A stretch of DNA of 19,162 nucleotides from CAZTAR01 sp043813895 (GCA_043813895.1 JBDRKQ010000050.1:1-19162); one strand, 5' to 3'; shown: positions 1 through 6,573, numbered from the stretch's first letter. Notes: generated by a model from the letters alone, not told the origin. Numbers and translations: made by a program.

Positions 1-141
1 CGCCGGAATTTCACGGGGCTTCATTTCTGGTCTCGTGGGTACTGCGTGAGCACGGTCGGCCTCGACGAGGTAAGCATCCGTCGTTACGTCCAGGAGCAGG
101 AGGACGCAGATCAAAACCAGAGCCGTTTGGAGTTTGAGTAA
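1..141 (+). CDS. IS200/IS605-family transposase, C-terminal end (5' cut by window edge)
   Basis: Reading frame 1 is open from the first base to the TAA at 139-141 and gives 46 residues. They include GLHFWSRGYCVSTVGLDE followed by IRRYVQEQE. This matches the conserved C-terminal part of Y1 (HUH single-tyrosine) transposases of the IS200/IS605 family, which typically read HFWxRGYxVSTVGxDE and then an IRxYIxxQE helix. The catalytic HUH motif would lie upstream, outside the window. The helix that follows the VSTVG strand normally carries the active-site Tyr in this family; Y85-87 (TAC) in IRRYV is the likely candidate. There is no start codon in the window, so this is a partial gene. Three GC-rich hairpins lie immediately downstream, as expected for the right end of such an element. 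Whether the full transposase is intact cannot be seen. Confidence 0.8.
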   Translation, partial: RRNFTGLHFWSRGYCVSTVGLDEVSIRRYVQEQEDADQNQSRLEFE

Positions 142-151
142 CCGTTAACCC

Positions 152-225
152 GGCCCCAACGGGGCCTTCCCAACGTGCACGCCCCCCTCGGGGGGGCCTC
201 CTCAAGCCACCCGCTCTGCGGGTGG
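152..225. repeat. Three tandem GC-rich hairpins at the IS right end
   Basis: Perfect stems of 6, 7 and 8 bp with loops AAC, TCG and TCT are spaced over 74 bases. The third (207-225) is the best candidate for the transposase-recognised right-end structure. The first two could also terminate transcription from the transposase, although no T-tract follows. All three structures are read directly from the bases; their roles are inferred. Confidence 0.7.
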
Positions 226-477
226 TACGTGACTATCCGCCGCTGGCACGAGCGATAGGATGGATGCCCGAACACGTTCAAGTTTTTCGAGGGTCCTAGC
301 TACCAAGATGCATCGGTAACCGATCTGCGCTGCCGACAGGGCGACAGCTGCGCCCATATTGGGTTTGTATTTTGCAGAGTCATAGATGTGCCCGCCTTCA
401 ACGCTGCCAGCCAGAACGCGGAACCCAACGCCGGTCACTAGCAAGCAACGATCACGGGATATCTTTGTATTTGACAA
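202..477 (-). pseudogene. Short-chain dehydrogenase-like N-terminal fragment, truncated by IS insertion
   Basis: The 91-codon frame starts at a TTG (475-477) that overlaps the end of the upstream binding-protein gene by 26 bases. A strong GAGGAG ribosome site lies 8 bases before it. The N-terminus has LLVTG, then NMGAAVALSAAQIGYRCILV and ARTLEKLERVRASI. This is the first beta-alpha-beta of an NAD(P)-binding SDR Rossmann fold, followed by the Arg segment typical of NADP users. There are about 24 extra residues between VTG and the MGAA helix, as seen in a subset of SDR proteins. Full SDR proteins are about 250 residues. Here homology stops near residue 78, and the last dozen residues are read through the IS hairpin (PPAERVA). 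The catalytic Ser-Tyr-Lys part is missing, so the product should be inactive. It was probably co-transcribed with the binding protein. Confidence 0.65.
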
Positions 478-1591
478 AGGCTCCGCTCCTCACCGTGCGC
501 AATGTCACGGGTTTGTTTACATCGCCGTTACTGTCAAAGGTCGTAATCCCAGTCACACCTGGGAAATCCTTGATAGAGTACAGGGCCTCGGCCACGGAAG
601 TGCGCTTAAAGGAACAGTTGCTTAGAGCCTTGAGGAGAATACGCGCTGCATCGTAGCCGAGTGCTGAATAGTACGTTGGGGTTTCGTCATAGCGGGTCGT
701 GTAGGCCACAACGAACTGTCGGCGAAGGTCGTCCTTGCTTTGCGGGTCGAAATCGCCATAGTAGGCGTAGACTACGCCTTCGGCGAGGTGACCAAGATTC
801 TTAAGATTGGAGGGGTCTTCAAAGACGGGCGTCGTGAAAACCTGCGTGGCAACGCCGAGTTCGGCGCGCTGGCGCATAAAGTCGAGAACGCTGTCCTGAT
901 AAACAAAGAACACAGCGTCCGCGGCAGAGTTCTTCAGTTTCGTCAGAACCGTACGAAAGTTGGTTGCAGCAGGGGTGAAGGCCTCATCTACAGGAACACT
1001 GCCGCCGAGTTCCGTGAATCTCGAGCGAAACTGCGTGGCGGTGCCCACGCCGTATTCGTTGTTTACGTAGATGAGGGCAATCTTGCGATACCCGAGGGTC
1101 TGATAGGCTAGCTCGGCCTGGCGGCGCGCGCCAAGAGCTTCAGAGAGTTCATTTCGAAAGACGAACTCGCCAGCGGCGCTGATCGAAGGCGTAGACGCGC
1201 CTGGAGACAAGATAACGGTGTGCGCGCGCTCGGTAAGCGGGGCAACGGCGATGGTCACACTGCTCGCGAGCGGTCCGATGATCGCATGGACCTTATCAGC
1301 ATCGGTAAGCTTGTGAAAGGCAGAGATGCCTTGGGCGGGCTTAGCCTGCGTATCCTCAGTCACCAGCACAATGTCTGGCTGCCCGGCGATCTTGTCCTGC
1401 GAGTACTGCTCAATCGCCAATTCGACTCCGCGGCGGCATGACTGCCCCAAGGAAGCCGCGCCTCCGGTGAGCGGGAGCATAACTCCGATCCGAACTGGGC
1501 TTGGGCGACGCTCCGGTTTGCTGCGTTCGCACGCGGGAGCCAACACGAACACGAGCGCAACGAGGCTTAGAGTCCACAACGTCCTGTGCAT
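452..1591 (-). CDS. ABC-transporter-type substrate-binding lipoprotein, branched-chain amino acid (LivJ-like) family
   Basis: This is a 379-residue protein. Residues 1-21 form a lipoprotein signal (hydrophobic LSLVALVFVLAPAC, with lipidated Cys21), so it should sit anchored at the membrane facing the periplasm. The mature part starts with RIGVMLPLTGGAASLGQ and continues with GVELAIEQY, AIIGPLASSVTIAVAPL and KIALIYVNNEYG. These are the hallmarks of the Peripla_BP_6 / type I periplasmic fold used by Leu/Ile/Val, amide and urea binding proteins and some receptor-like sensors. Length is normal for the family. The ATG at 1589-1591 has GAGGTGA 7 bases upstream. No permease or ATPase gene lies nearby, so this is an orphan receptor here. 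The ligand cannot be predicted. The following dehydrogenase fragment overlaps its 3' end. Confidence 0.85.
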   Translation of the reverse strand: MHRTLWTLSLVALVFVLAPACERSKPERRPSPVRIGVMLPLTGGAASLGQSCRRGVELAIEQYSQDKIAGQPDIVLVTEDTQAKPAQGISAFHKLTDADKVHAIIGPLASSVTIAVAPLTERAHTVILSPGASTPSISAAGEFVFRNELSEALGARRQAELAYQTLGYRKIALIYVNNEYGVGTATQFRSRFTELGGSVPVDEAFTPAATNFRTVLTKLKNSAADAVFFVYQDSVLDFMRQRAELGVATQVFTTPVFEDPSNLKNLGHLAEGVVYAYYGDFDPQSKDDLRRQFVVAYTTRYDETPTYYSALGYDAARILLKALSNCSFKRTSVAEALYSIKDFPGVTGITTFDSNGDVNKPVTLRTVRSGAFVKYKDIP

Positions 1592-2207
1592 GGCTTAGTC
1601 ACCTCGCTTGGTGCGGAAACAGCGTCACGTGCGGCGCGGGAGCGCACTCAGGTCACGCCGCCTCCTCTCGGCTATTCGTTCCGTTGGAGAGAAGGTACCG
1701 GGTGGGGCCGTCAGCGCCAATGGACTCATGCAAGAGGCGGGAGTGCAGTTCGTGCACCGAGACAGCAGTATGTTGCAGGTGCACGCGGTCGCGCCACGCT
1801 GGTCGTGATCGCGTGGCCGTCCCTCGCCCGCTGACTTGCCGGCACGATTTGCGCGCTGCAACGCTAAGGAACAGCTTCCCGTATGGGCTACGTCCATCGA
1901 TGCTTCGTCCTCCCGGCGAAAGAACTCTCGGCAGGCTGCAGGCGTCGCCCGAGAACGAGAAGAGTGACGACGTGCCGCCTCGCTCGCTGTTCGGCTTACG
2001 CCCCAAATGCCACATAACCGGCTGAAAGACAATAGGTTAGAGTGTCTGGCGGGTCGGTGGCTGCCGAAGAATCCCTGGGCCCTGCCCGGATCGCCTCCGA
2101 TGCAGCCTCGACTCCGACAGACGATCGCCGATGGCTTCCACCCGAGCTGGCTAGCAGTCGTCCGACCGGCGCTCCTCGCCGGGGCGGATCCGGCCGCCTC
2201 CAGCAAA

Positions 2208-2223
2208 GTGGTAGGACTACCAC
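2208..2223. repeat. Palindrome 1, arms GTGGTA/TACCAC, 4-base spacer
   Basis: GTGGTA (2208-2213), spacer GGAC, TACCAC (2218-2223). The arms are identical to those at 2229-2241 and 2462-2475. It could be a protein-binding operator or recombinase/excisionase arm site. The function is inferred only from repetition next to the tRNA fragment. Confidence 0.6.
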
Positions 2224-2228
2224 GTTAA

Positions 2229-2241
2229 GTGGTAATACCAC
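2229..2241. repeat. Palindrome 2, arms GTGGTA/TACCAC, 1-base spacer
   Basis: GTGGTA (2229-2234), spacer A, TACCAC (2236-2241). Its left arm begins exactly 21 bases after that of palindrome 1, about two helical turns, so both would present the arm on the same DNA face. Confidence 0.6.
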
Positions 2242-2349
2242 CTCTAAACGCGTCAAAACGCGACAGAATGCGAGGGATTGCGAAAGCCGCGAATCACGCT
2301 AAGATACTGGAAACACAGGCTTTGAGAGCCAAATCGGCCAGGGCAGGTC

Positions 2350-2396
2350 CTAGCTTCCCAAGCTGGACGTCGAGGGTTCGAATCCCTTCGCCCGCT
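2350..2396 (+). other. 3' half of a tRNA-Gly(CCC): probable integrase attachment (att) site
   Basis: The bases fold as the 3' part of a tRNA. The anticodon stem is CTAGC/GCTGG (2350-2354 with 2362-2366), and the 7-base loop TTCCCAA has anticodon CCC at 2357-2359. The variable loop is ACGTC, and the T arm is GAGGG-TTCGAAT-CCCTT (2372-2388). The 3' acceptor strand is CGCCCGC (2389-2395), followed by discriminator T. The D arm and the 5' acceptor strand (expected GCGGGCG) are absent upstream, so this is not a functional tRNA gene. Fragments running from the anticodon arm to the 3' end are the usual duplication left when a tyrosine-integrase element inserts into a tRNA gene. By that model the element would lie to the left, bounded by an intact tRNA-Gly outside the window. 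No integrase is visible here. Confidence 0.75.
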
Positions 2397-2461
2397 TTCA
2401 TAAATCATCTCAAGATAACGTGTTACGATTCTCACCCGAACGGATGACGTCTAGCTAAAAG

Positions 2462-2475
2462 GTGGTATATACCAC
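2462..2475. repeat. Palindrome 3, arms GTGGTA/TACCAC, 2-base spacer
   Basis: GTGGTATATACCAC is a perfect 14-bp palindrome 66 bases past the tRNA fragment. Its arms are identical to those of the two palindromes on the other side of the fragment. Confidence 0.65.
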
Positions 2476-2555
2476 ATTCCCGTAAGGCCAACCCCACTCA
2501 CAGCCTGGGATCGAGGGTGAGTTTCGCCTGATGGGGGTTGAATTCCAGTCGCGGT

Positions 2556-2580
2556 AGCTGGACGTCGTGCGTTCGAGCGT
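2556..2580 (+). repeat. Degenerate second copy of the tRNA-Gly fragment core
   Basis: AGCTGGACGTCG at 2556-2567 is identical to 2361-2372 of the tRNA fragment (3' anticodon strand plus variable loop). GTTCGA then follows at 2571-2576, at the same spacing as in the tRNA T loop. The T stem is not conserved. It may be a decayed earlier att site or chance; the ordered match over about 20 positions favours a relationship. Confidence 0.4.
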
Positions 2581-2586
2581 AGCGCG

Positions 2587-2618
2587 ATCGGTCATTGGGT
2601 CAATCGGTCATTGCGTGA
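2587..2618 (+). repeat. Tandem 16-bp direct repeat, two copies
   Basis: ATCGGTCATTGGGTCA (2587-2602) is followed directly by ATCGGTCATTGCGTGA (2603-2618), with two differences in 16. The role is unknown. Confidence 0.65.
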
Positions 2619-2781
2619 GACGTGCGGCCGCTGATAGTCGCGCGTGACGGCCGCAACAATGCTAGATTGCTCGGGTACCGCGCCGGGTACGATGACGGCT
2701 TGAGGTCGCATGAACCGGAAATCTCGGCCCCCGTGTGCTCGATGGTGATCAAGGGCTGTTTCTCTGCGTGGAGGTTAGGCC

Positions 2782-3177
2782 ATGACGAACAACGCATCGC
2801 CAACAACGATGATTGAGGGGGGAACGCCGACCGTCTACGTATCAAACATGCGTCAGGCGCTGGAGTTCTACACGCAGACGCTTGGGCTCAAGCTCGCCGG
2901 TCGATACGGAGACGAGTACGCCGCGGTCGATGCGGGCAAGGGATTCATCGTCGGACTTCACCCGTCAGGTCCGCGCAGCCCCAAGCCGGGCACGCCCGGC
3001 TCTATTCAGGTGAGCTTCGGAGTGCGCGGGCGAATCGAAGAAGTCGTCGAGGAGCTGAGGCGGCGAGGTGTGAACTTCCGCGGACCAGTCAACTGCGACG
3101 GTCCCGTGAAGCTCGCATTCTTCACTGACCCGGATGGCAACGAGCTTTATCTGTGCGAGTACAGTGCTGGCCATTGA
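2782..3177 (+). CDS. VOC-superfamily (glyoxalase/bleomycin-resistance fold) protein
   Basis: This is a 131-residue, probably cytoplasmic protein with the paired beta-alpha-beta-beta-beta modules of the vicinal oxygen chelate fold. Module one runs about 14-60 (TPTVYVSNMRQALEFYTQTLGL) and module two about 73-126, ending with FFTDPDGNELYLCE. Length is typical of single-domain members. His60 (VGLH) sits where a metal ligand is common. The first-strand His is not seen, and the Glu usual three residues after DPDGN is a Tyr (Tyr123). The full metal site may therefore be absent, and the specific reaction cannot be named. The ATG at 2782 is preceded by GGAGG (2770-2774) at 7-base spacing, which fixes the start. 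It stands alone, convergent with the RDD gene. Confidence 0.85.
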   Translation: MTNNASPTTMIEGGTPTVYVSNMRQALEFYTQTLGLKLAGRYGDEYAAVDAGKGFIVGLHPSGPRSPKPGTPGSIQVSFGVRGRIEEVVEELRRRGVNFRGPVNCDGPVKLAFFTDPDGNELYLCEYSAGH

Positions 3178-3204
3178 CGAGCCGGCTTCTCCGGATGGCC
3201 GACC

Positions 3205-3651
3205 TTACGCCGCGTGCACGACGCGGGTCCCCGCCCAACGATCACCCAATCGCGCCTTCTCCGGCGAGCGCAGGATGAGCACAACCCCCACTATGTTGAG
3301 AGCAGGCAACCCGTCCACCAGCCGGAGGAGATTCCGTGCCAGGCTTCTGGCGAAACCCGGCTTGCCACGATCCTGCCGCACCACGCGAATCCCGAGCACC
3401 CACTTGCCCAGTGTGGCTCCCACGAACCCTTCGAGGCAGACAAAGTAGAGGACCATGATCGCCAGGAACACGGCGCAGATGGGGTCGAGTGCGACCCAAC
3501 CGTGAACCCAGCGATGATCGTTGGCTCTCATGAGCCACACGCCTTTCACAATCCGGGTGACCGGAAAGAAGACGGCGCAGAACAGCAGGAAGTCGATGGC
3601 GAGCGCGCTGAAACGCACCGCCAAACCGGCGTAGCGAGTGTCGTTGGTCAT
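3205..3651 (-). CDS. RDD-family membrane protein
   Basis: This is a 148-residue inner-membrane protein. An upstream extension of the frame to 4020 exists, but AAGGAGG at 3659-3665, 8 bases before the ATG at 3649-3651, and the start of homology both support the shorter form. The RDD signature is visible: Arg13 and Asp20 at the first membrane helix (VRFSALAIDFLL, about 15-38), a second helix about 54-78, then GATLGKWVLGIRVVRQDRG, RNLLRLVDGLPALNIVGVV (third helix) and the closing RLGDRWAGTRVV. RDD proteins are small polytopic proteins of mostly unknown role; some have been linked to ion transport. No partner gene points to a function. The gene is divergent from the large secreted hydrolase gene, with about 335 bases between starts. 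Confidence 0.88.
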   Translation of the reverse strand: MTNDTRYAGLAVRFSALAIDFLLFCAVFFPVTRIVKGVWLMRANDHRWVHGWVALDPICAVFLAIMVLYFVCLEGFVGATLGKWVLGIRVVRQDRGKPGFARSLARNLLRLVDGLPALNIVGVVLILRSPEKARLGDRWAGTRVVHAA

Positions 3652-3986
3652 CGCGAGTGCCTCCTTGAAATCGCTTGGCCGAGAGTGTTTCGCTCGGCCT
3701 CTGTACCGCCTATTGCCGATTCCTGCCAGCCCTTGATCACATCGTTGTTGCGTCATCGAACGCTGTCCGATGGCGCTCTGTCCCACAATCACCGAAGGGA
3801 GAATCGGAATCCAGGGCGAACATCGCGAGCGAGTCCTACCAATTCCGCGAGCCCTCGGACACCCCGCCAAGCTGAGTGGTGGATGGCAGGCAAAGGATGG
3901 TATCGCTTGAGATTCGGTTCTAGGCGGGCCGGTGGGCGGCATCTCGGTTAGAATGGCGTCGTTTCGAGCGGAATCGGGAAGGCCTG
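3652..3986. other. Divergent intergenic region between the RDD and ILEI-hydrolase genes
   Basis: It contains the RDD ribosome site (3659-3665) and a perfect 7-bp hairpin, GGCCGAG/CTCGGCC (3677-3683 with 3693-3699, 9-base loop), in the RDD leader. I saw no clear -35/-10 pair for either gene and no convincing small gene. Confidence 0.5.
3677..3699 (-). promoter_or_regulatory. Hairpin in the RDD gene leader
   Basis: The perfect 7-bp stem GGCCGAG/CTCGGCC ends 11 bases before the Shine-Dalgarno sequence of the minus-strand RDD gene. It could influence translation or be an operator. The structure is seen; the role is inferred. Confidence 0.35.
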
Positions 3987-6233
3987 GTGCCCACGAAGCC
4001 TGTAAGAGGCTGCCAAGCATTGTCCTCTGAAACGGCCAACGACGTTTTCTGGACGACGGCGTGTCGGAGCCCCGGCTTGCTGAGCAGGAGGAATCCGTGG
4101 CGGTGTCTCAACTGGCTGGCATGGTCAGTCGTCAGTCTGCTGGTCGCCTCGGGGGGCGGTGCAGAAACCGGTAGCGAGGCTGAGTTTCACCGACTCGTCC
4201 ATTATGTCGAGGCAGTGAGCGCCGGCCACGGTTACGGAGACCGCGTTTTCATACGTGTTGGCGACCACATCTTCTTTGACGAATCCAAGGAAGGCCCTCA
4301 ACTGGCTGGTCTTTATCTTGTCGCCGTCAACCAGGATCATGTTCTCCAGCAATTCCACTACAACACCTTGACGACGCCGGGTGCCAGCGAGGGATTGACC
4401 AGGGATGTTGAAGACCTGCCCAACGGTACGCTCGTGGTTGTCGCGGCAAAAGACAACGCCGTCAGACGCTTTGACAAGAGGGGGCAGCAGGCTCTGATCA
4501 GCATCGGTGCAAGGCAAGGCTTGCTCAATCAGGACAGCGGGGCATCCTACCTGTGCATCGGCATGAAGGGCTTGGCCCCTGGCGACGCCATCGAAAAAAC
4601 CGGGGTAGAGAAGCAGGGATTCGTCGGCAAGGAGGCGGGCCGGAACCTCAAACTGGCCTTCCCCAAGAATGTCGTATTGAAGCTCTCCAACGATCCAGGA
4701 TTGCACGAGGGCTTGAGGATCGGCCACACGGAGGCCATCTATTACATCCCCGAGTATTTCGATTCGGAGACGGCGGAATACCTCGTCGCCATCCATGGGG
4801 CAGGTGATTGGCACCGCCCTGGTGCGTTGAACAGGATTGCCCAGTTCAGGCACATTGCCGACATCGAAAACCTCGTCATCATCGCCCCTTGTTTCGAGTG
4901 CCTGCTCAACTGGCCCGTCAATCGCGAGATCCACATGGATAAGAACGGTCAGTTCATCGACCGGCGCATCATCAAAGACTGGCACTTGATGGGCTTTCAG
5001 CGGCTCCTGAACAAGAACAACCACCACCGCTCCGACTTGAAGCTCATCGAGATCTTCGAGTTCTTCAAGAAGCACCTCATGCACCGGGAAAGATTCCATC
5101 TCTATGGTCATTCCGGCGGCGGCCAGTTCGTCCACCGGTTTGCGACGTTTCACCCGGAGTTGGTCGGCAAGATCGCTTTTTCGGCAGCCGGCACGTTCAC
5201 GTTTCCCCGTCGTGACAAGGACTACCCCTGGGGGATCCGGATGACCAACCTGGAAGACTGGTTCGGCTCGCAGATCGAGGCCGACGACCTGAGGCTGTCC
5301 GAGTCGAAGATGAACGAGAAGCTCAATCGTCTGCTGGACCTGCGCGTGTTCATCATCGTTGGCCAGGAGGATACCGAGGTTGCCGGCCCACGACGCCTTC
5401 AAGAAGTCGGGTGGCAAGGCCGGAACCACATCGAGAAGGCCCGAAACTACTACGATGCCATGCGGCGGGAACACGAGTACCAGAGGAAGATCGGCAATCG
5501 TCCCATGAGTGATCCGTTTCGCTTCGAACTCCACGAACTGCCCGGGGTCGGCCACGACTCGGCGGCGGGGGCGGACAAGGCGATCGAATCGCTTTTTCCT
5601 CTAAGGCCAAAGAGCAAGGGGAAGGTGCTGGAGATCGATTTCCAGAATCCCGAACCGAAGGACTCCAGCGGGAACAACAACAGAATCGATTCTCTAGCTG
5701 CTCCGACCATCCAAGGCGGACACGCCACCTTCTCTGGCAGGAAGGAGCAGTACCTGCGCGTAGACCTCAACGAGGCATCGGATCTCCGGGGTTGCACGGA
5801 GATGACCGTCCGAGTGAAGGTCCGCATGGATCCCAACAGACGCCGGCATCGCTTCGCCCGCATCCTGCAAACCAGCGACAACAAGGCTTATGGCACCTGC
5901 CTCATGGTCCACGAGCACTGCGTCGTGGGTTGGATTCAAACAAGTTCGCCATCCAAAACGGAGGTCGGCGACAAGCAACGGAAGGGCCGCTCTCCCGAAG
6001 TGAAGTCGCGAACGCCAGTGGATGACGGCAAGTGGCATGACGTGATGCTGAACTATACGGGCCAAGCAGTGGAGCTGTACATCGACGGCAGATTGCAGGG
6101 TCGGACGAATTGGACCGGTCAGCTGATCAATTTTGATCGTATCGATATCGGATATGTCAAATCCAACGGCTTTCACTATGACGGCGACATGGACGAGATC
6201 CAGGTTCATGGTCGATCCGTGTCTCCCGAATGA
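3987..6233 (+). CDS. Secreted three-domain protein: ILEI/PANDER-like + alpha/beta hydrolase + LamG-like
   Basis: This is 748 residues from the GTG at 3987. A TTG at 4077 (codon 31) with GGAG 7 bases upstream is a credible alternative and would leave a cleaner signal peptide (RRNPWRCLNWLAWSVVSLLVA). Residues about 84-205 resemble the ILEI/PANDER (FAM3-like) domain: GLYLVAVN, LPNGTLVVVAAKDNAVRRF, ALISIGA and ASYLCIGMKG. About 250-540 is an alpha/beta hydrolase with HGAGDWHRPG, the nucleophile elbow LYGHSGGGQF (Ser376), a candidate acid in VGQEDTEVAG (Asp462) and a candidate His in PGVGHDSA (His523). About 546-745 is a LamG/concanavalin-like domain with SGNNN, DDGKWHDV and VELYIDGRLQG. It is probably exported and acts on an extracellular or periplasmic ester or glycan-linked substrate; the substrate is unknown. 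The DUF1330 gene follows after 49 bases. Confidence 0.8.
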   Translation: MPTKPVRGCQALSSETANDVFWTTACRSPGLLSRRNPWRCLNWLAWSVVSLLVASGGGAETGSEAEFHRLVHYVEAVSAGHGYGDRVFIRVGDHIFFDESKEGPQLAGLYLVAVNQDHVLQQFHYNTLTTPGASEGLTRDVEDLPNGTLVVVAAKDNAVRRFDKRGQQALISIGARQGLLNQDSGASYLCIGMKGLAPGDAIEKTGVEKQGFVGKEAGRNLKLAFPKNVVLKLSNDPGLHEGLRIGHTEAIYYIPEYFDSETAEYLVAIHGAGDWHRPGALNRIAQFRHIADIENLVIIAPCFECLLNWPVNREIHMDKNGQFIDRRIIKDWHLMGFQRLLNKNNHHRSDLKLIEIFEFFKKHLMHRERFHLYGHSGGGQFVHRFATFHPELVGKIAFSAAGTFTFPRRDKDYPWGIRMTNLEDWFGSQIEADDLRLSESKMNEKLNRLLDLRVFIIVGQEDTEVAGPRRLQEVGWQGRNHIEKARNYYDAMRREHEYQRKIGNRPMSDPFRFELHELPGVGHDSAAGADKAIESLFPLRPKSKGKVLEIDFQNPEPKDSSGNNNRIDSLAAPTIQGGHATFSGRKEQYLRVDLNEASDLRGCTEMTVRVKVRMDPNRRRHRFARILQTSDNKAYGTCLMVHEHCVVGWIQTSSPSKTEVGDKQRKGRSPEVKSRTPVDDGKWHDVMLNYTGQAVELYIDGRLQGRTNWTGQLINFDRIDIGYVKSNGFHYDGDMDEIQVHGRSVSPE

Positions 6234-6282
6234 GGATCATCCCCCGCTTGGTCCTCGACGGGGTGGTGACGGAGTAGCCAGG

Positions 6283-6573
6283 ATGCGTACGTACGTCATA
6301 GCTCAGATCAAGATCCACGATCGCGAGAGGTACCAGCGTTACCTGGACGGGGCTGACGCAATCCTCGCCCGTTATTCGGGCGAGGTGGTTGCCGTTGACA
6401 ACGCCCTAACCCTCTTTGAGGGGAGGTGGCCCTACACGCGCACAGTTGTGATCCGCTTCCCGGCGGAGCAAGATGCCAAACGGTGGTATGAGTCGCCCGA
6501 ATACCAGAATCTGGTACAGCATCGCCGCCAAGCGTCAGAGGCCGACATAGTCCTGGTGCAGGGCCGTGACTGA
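6283..6573 (+). CDS. DUF1330 domain protein
   Basis: This is a 96-residue cytoplasmic protein that is entirely one DUF1330 (dimeric alpha/beta-barrel type) domain: YVIAQIKIHDRERYQRYL, GEVVAVDN, LFEGRWPYTRTVVIRFP, AKRWYESPEYQ and ADIVLVQG. These are the family's expected blocks at its usual length. The chosen ATG at 6283 has GGAG at 6271-6274, 8 bases upstream. The frame stays open upstream into the previous gene's 3' end, but that part has no homology. The molecular function of the family is unknown. The 49-base gap after the hydrolase gene, with no terminator between, suggests co-transcription. It ends immediately against the convergent truncated hydrolase. Confidence 0.88.
   Translation: MRTYVIAQIKIHDRERYQRYLDGADAILARYSGEVVAVDNALTLFEGRWPYTRTVVIRFPAEQDAKRWYESPEYQNLVQHRRQASEADIVLVQGRD

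Larger units (their letters stand above)
1..232 (+). mobile_element. Right end of an IS200/IS605-type insertion sequence
   Basis: After the transposase stop come three perfect short hairpins. Their stems are GGCCCC/GGGGCC (152-157 with 161-166), GCCCCCC/GGGGGGC (181-187 with 191-197) and CCACCCGC/GCGGGTGG (207-214 with 218-225), each with a 3-base loop. IS200/IS605 elements lack terminal inverted repeats. They carry subterminal imperfect palindromes that the Y1 transposase recognises as single strands, with cleavage a few bases outside the last one. The boundary near 232 is inferred: homology of the minus-strand dehydrogenase-like gene ends close to there. The left end lies outside the window. 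Confidence 0.7.
1592..2781. other. Gene-poor intergenic stretch, about 1.2 kb
   Basis: I find no convincing protein-coding frame here. The long open frames on both strands between 1600 and 2250 give Arg/Ser/Pro/Cys-rich translations without recognisable domains, as expected for GC-rich non-coding DNA. From 2208 to 2618 the stretch holds three palindromes with shared arms, a tRNA-Gly 3' half, a degenerate repeat of its core, a nested inverted repeat (CAACCCC 2489-2495 with GGGGTTG 2534-2540; ACTCAC 2496-2501 with GTGAGT 2517-2522) and a tandem 16-bp repeat. No promoter for the minus-strand lipoprotein gene could be picked with confidence. Confidence 0.6.

Noticed and set aside
1501..2206. Overlapping frames of 120-193 codons on both strands upstream of the lipoprotein gene
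   Set aside because: The translations are Arg/Ser/Cys/Pro-rich with no motif or ribosome site. This is more likely non-coding GC-rich DNA.
2324..2396. A complete tRNA-Gly gene
   Set aside because: The 5' acceptor strand (GCGGGCG) and D arm are missing where they should be, so only the 3' half is supported.
2641..2700. Promoter TTGCTC...TACGAT for the VOC gene
   Set aside because: The spacing is 15 bases, too short for a standard sigma-70 promoter, and the -35 match is modest.
3652..4020. Longer start for the RDD protein
   Set aside because: The extra 123 residues are low-complexity and carry no homology. The inner ATG has an excellent AAGGAGG site and begins the RDD domain.
4125..5555. 476-codon open frame on the minus strand
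   Set aside because: It lies wholly antisense to the ILEI-hydrolase-LamG gene, whose domains and catalytic motif are clear. The antisense translation has no recognisable domain and reflects GC-rich codon bias.
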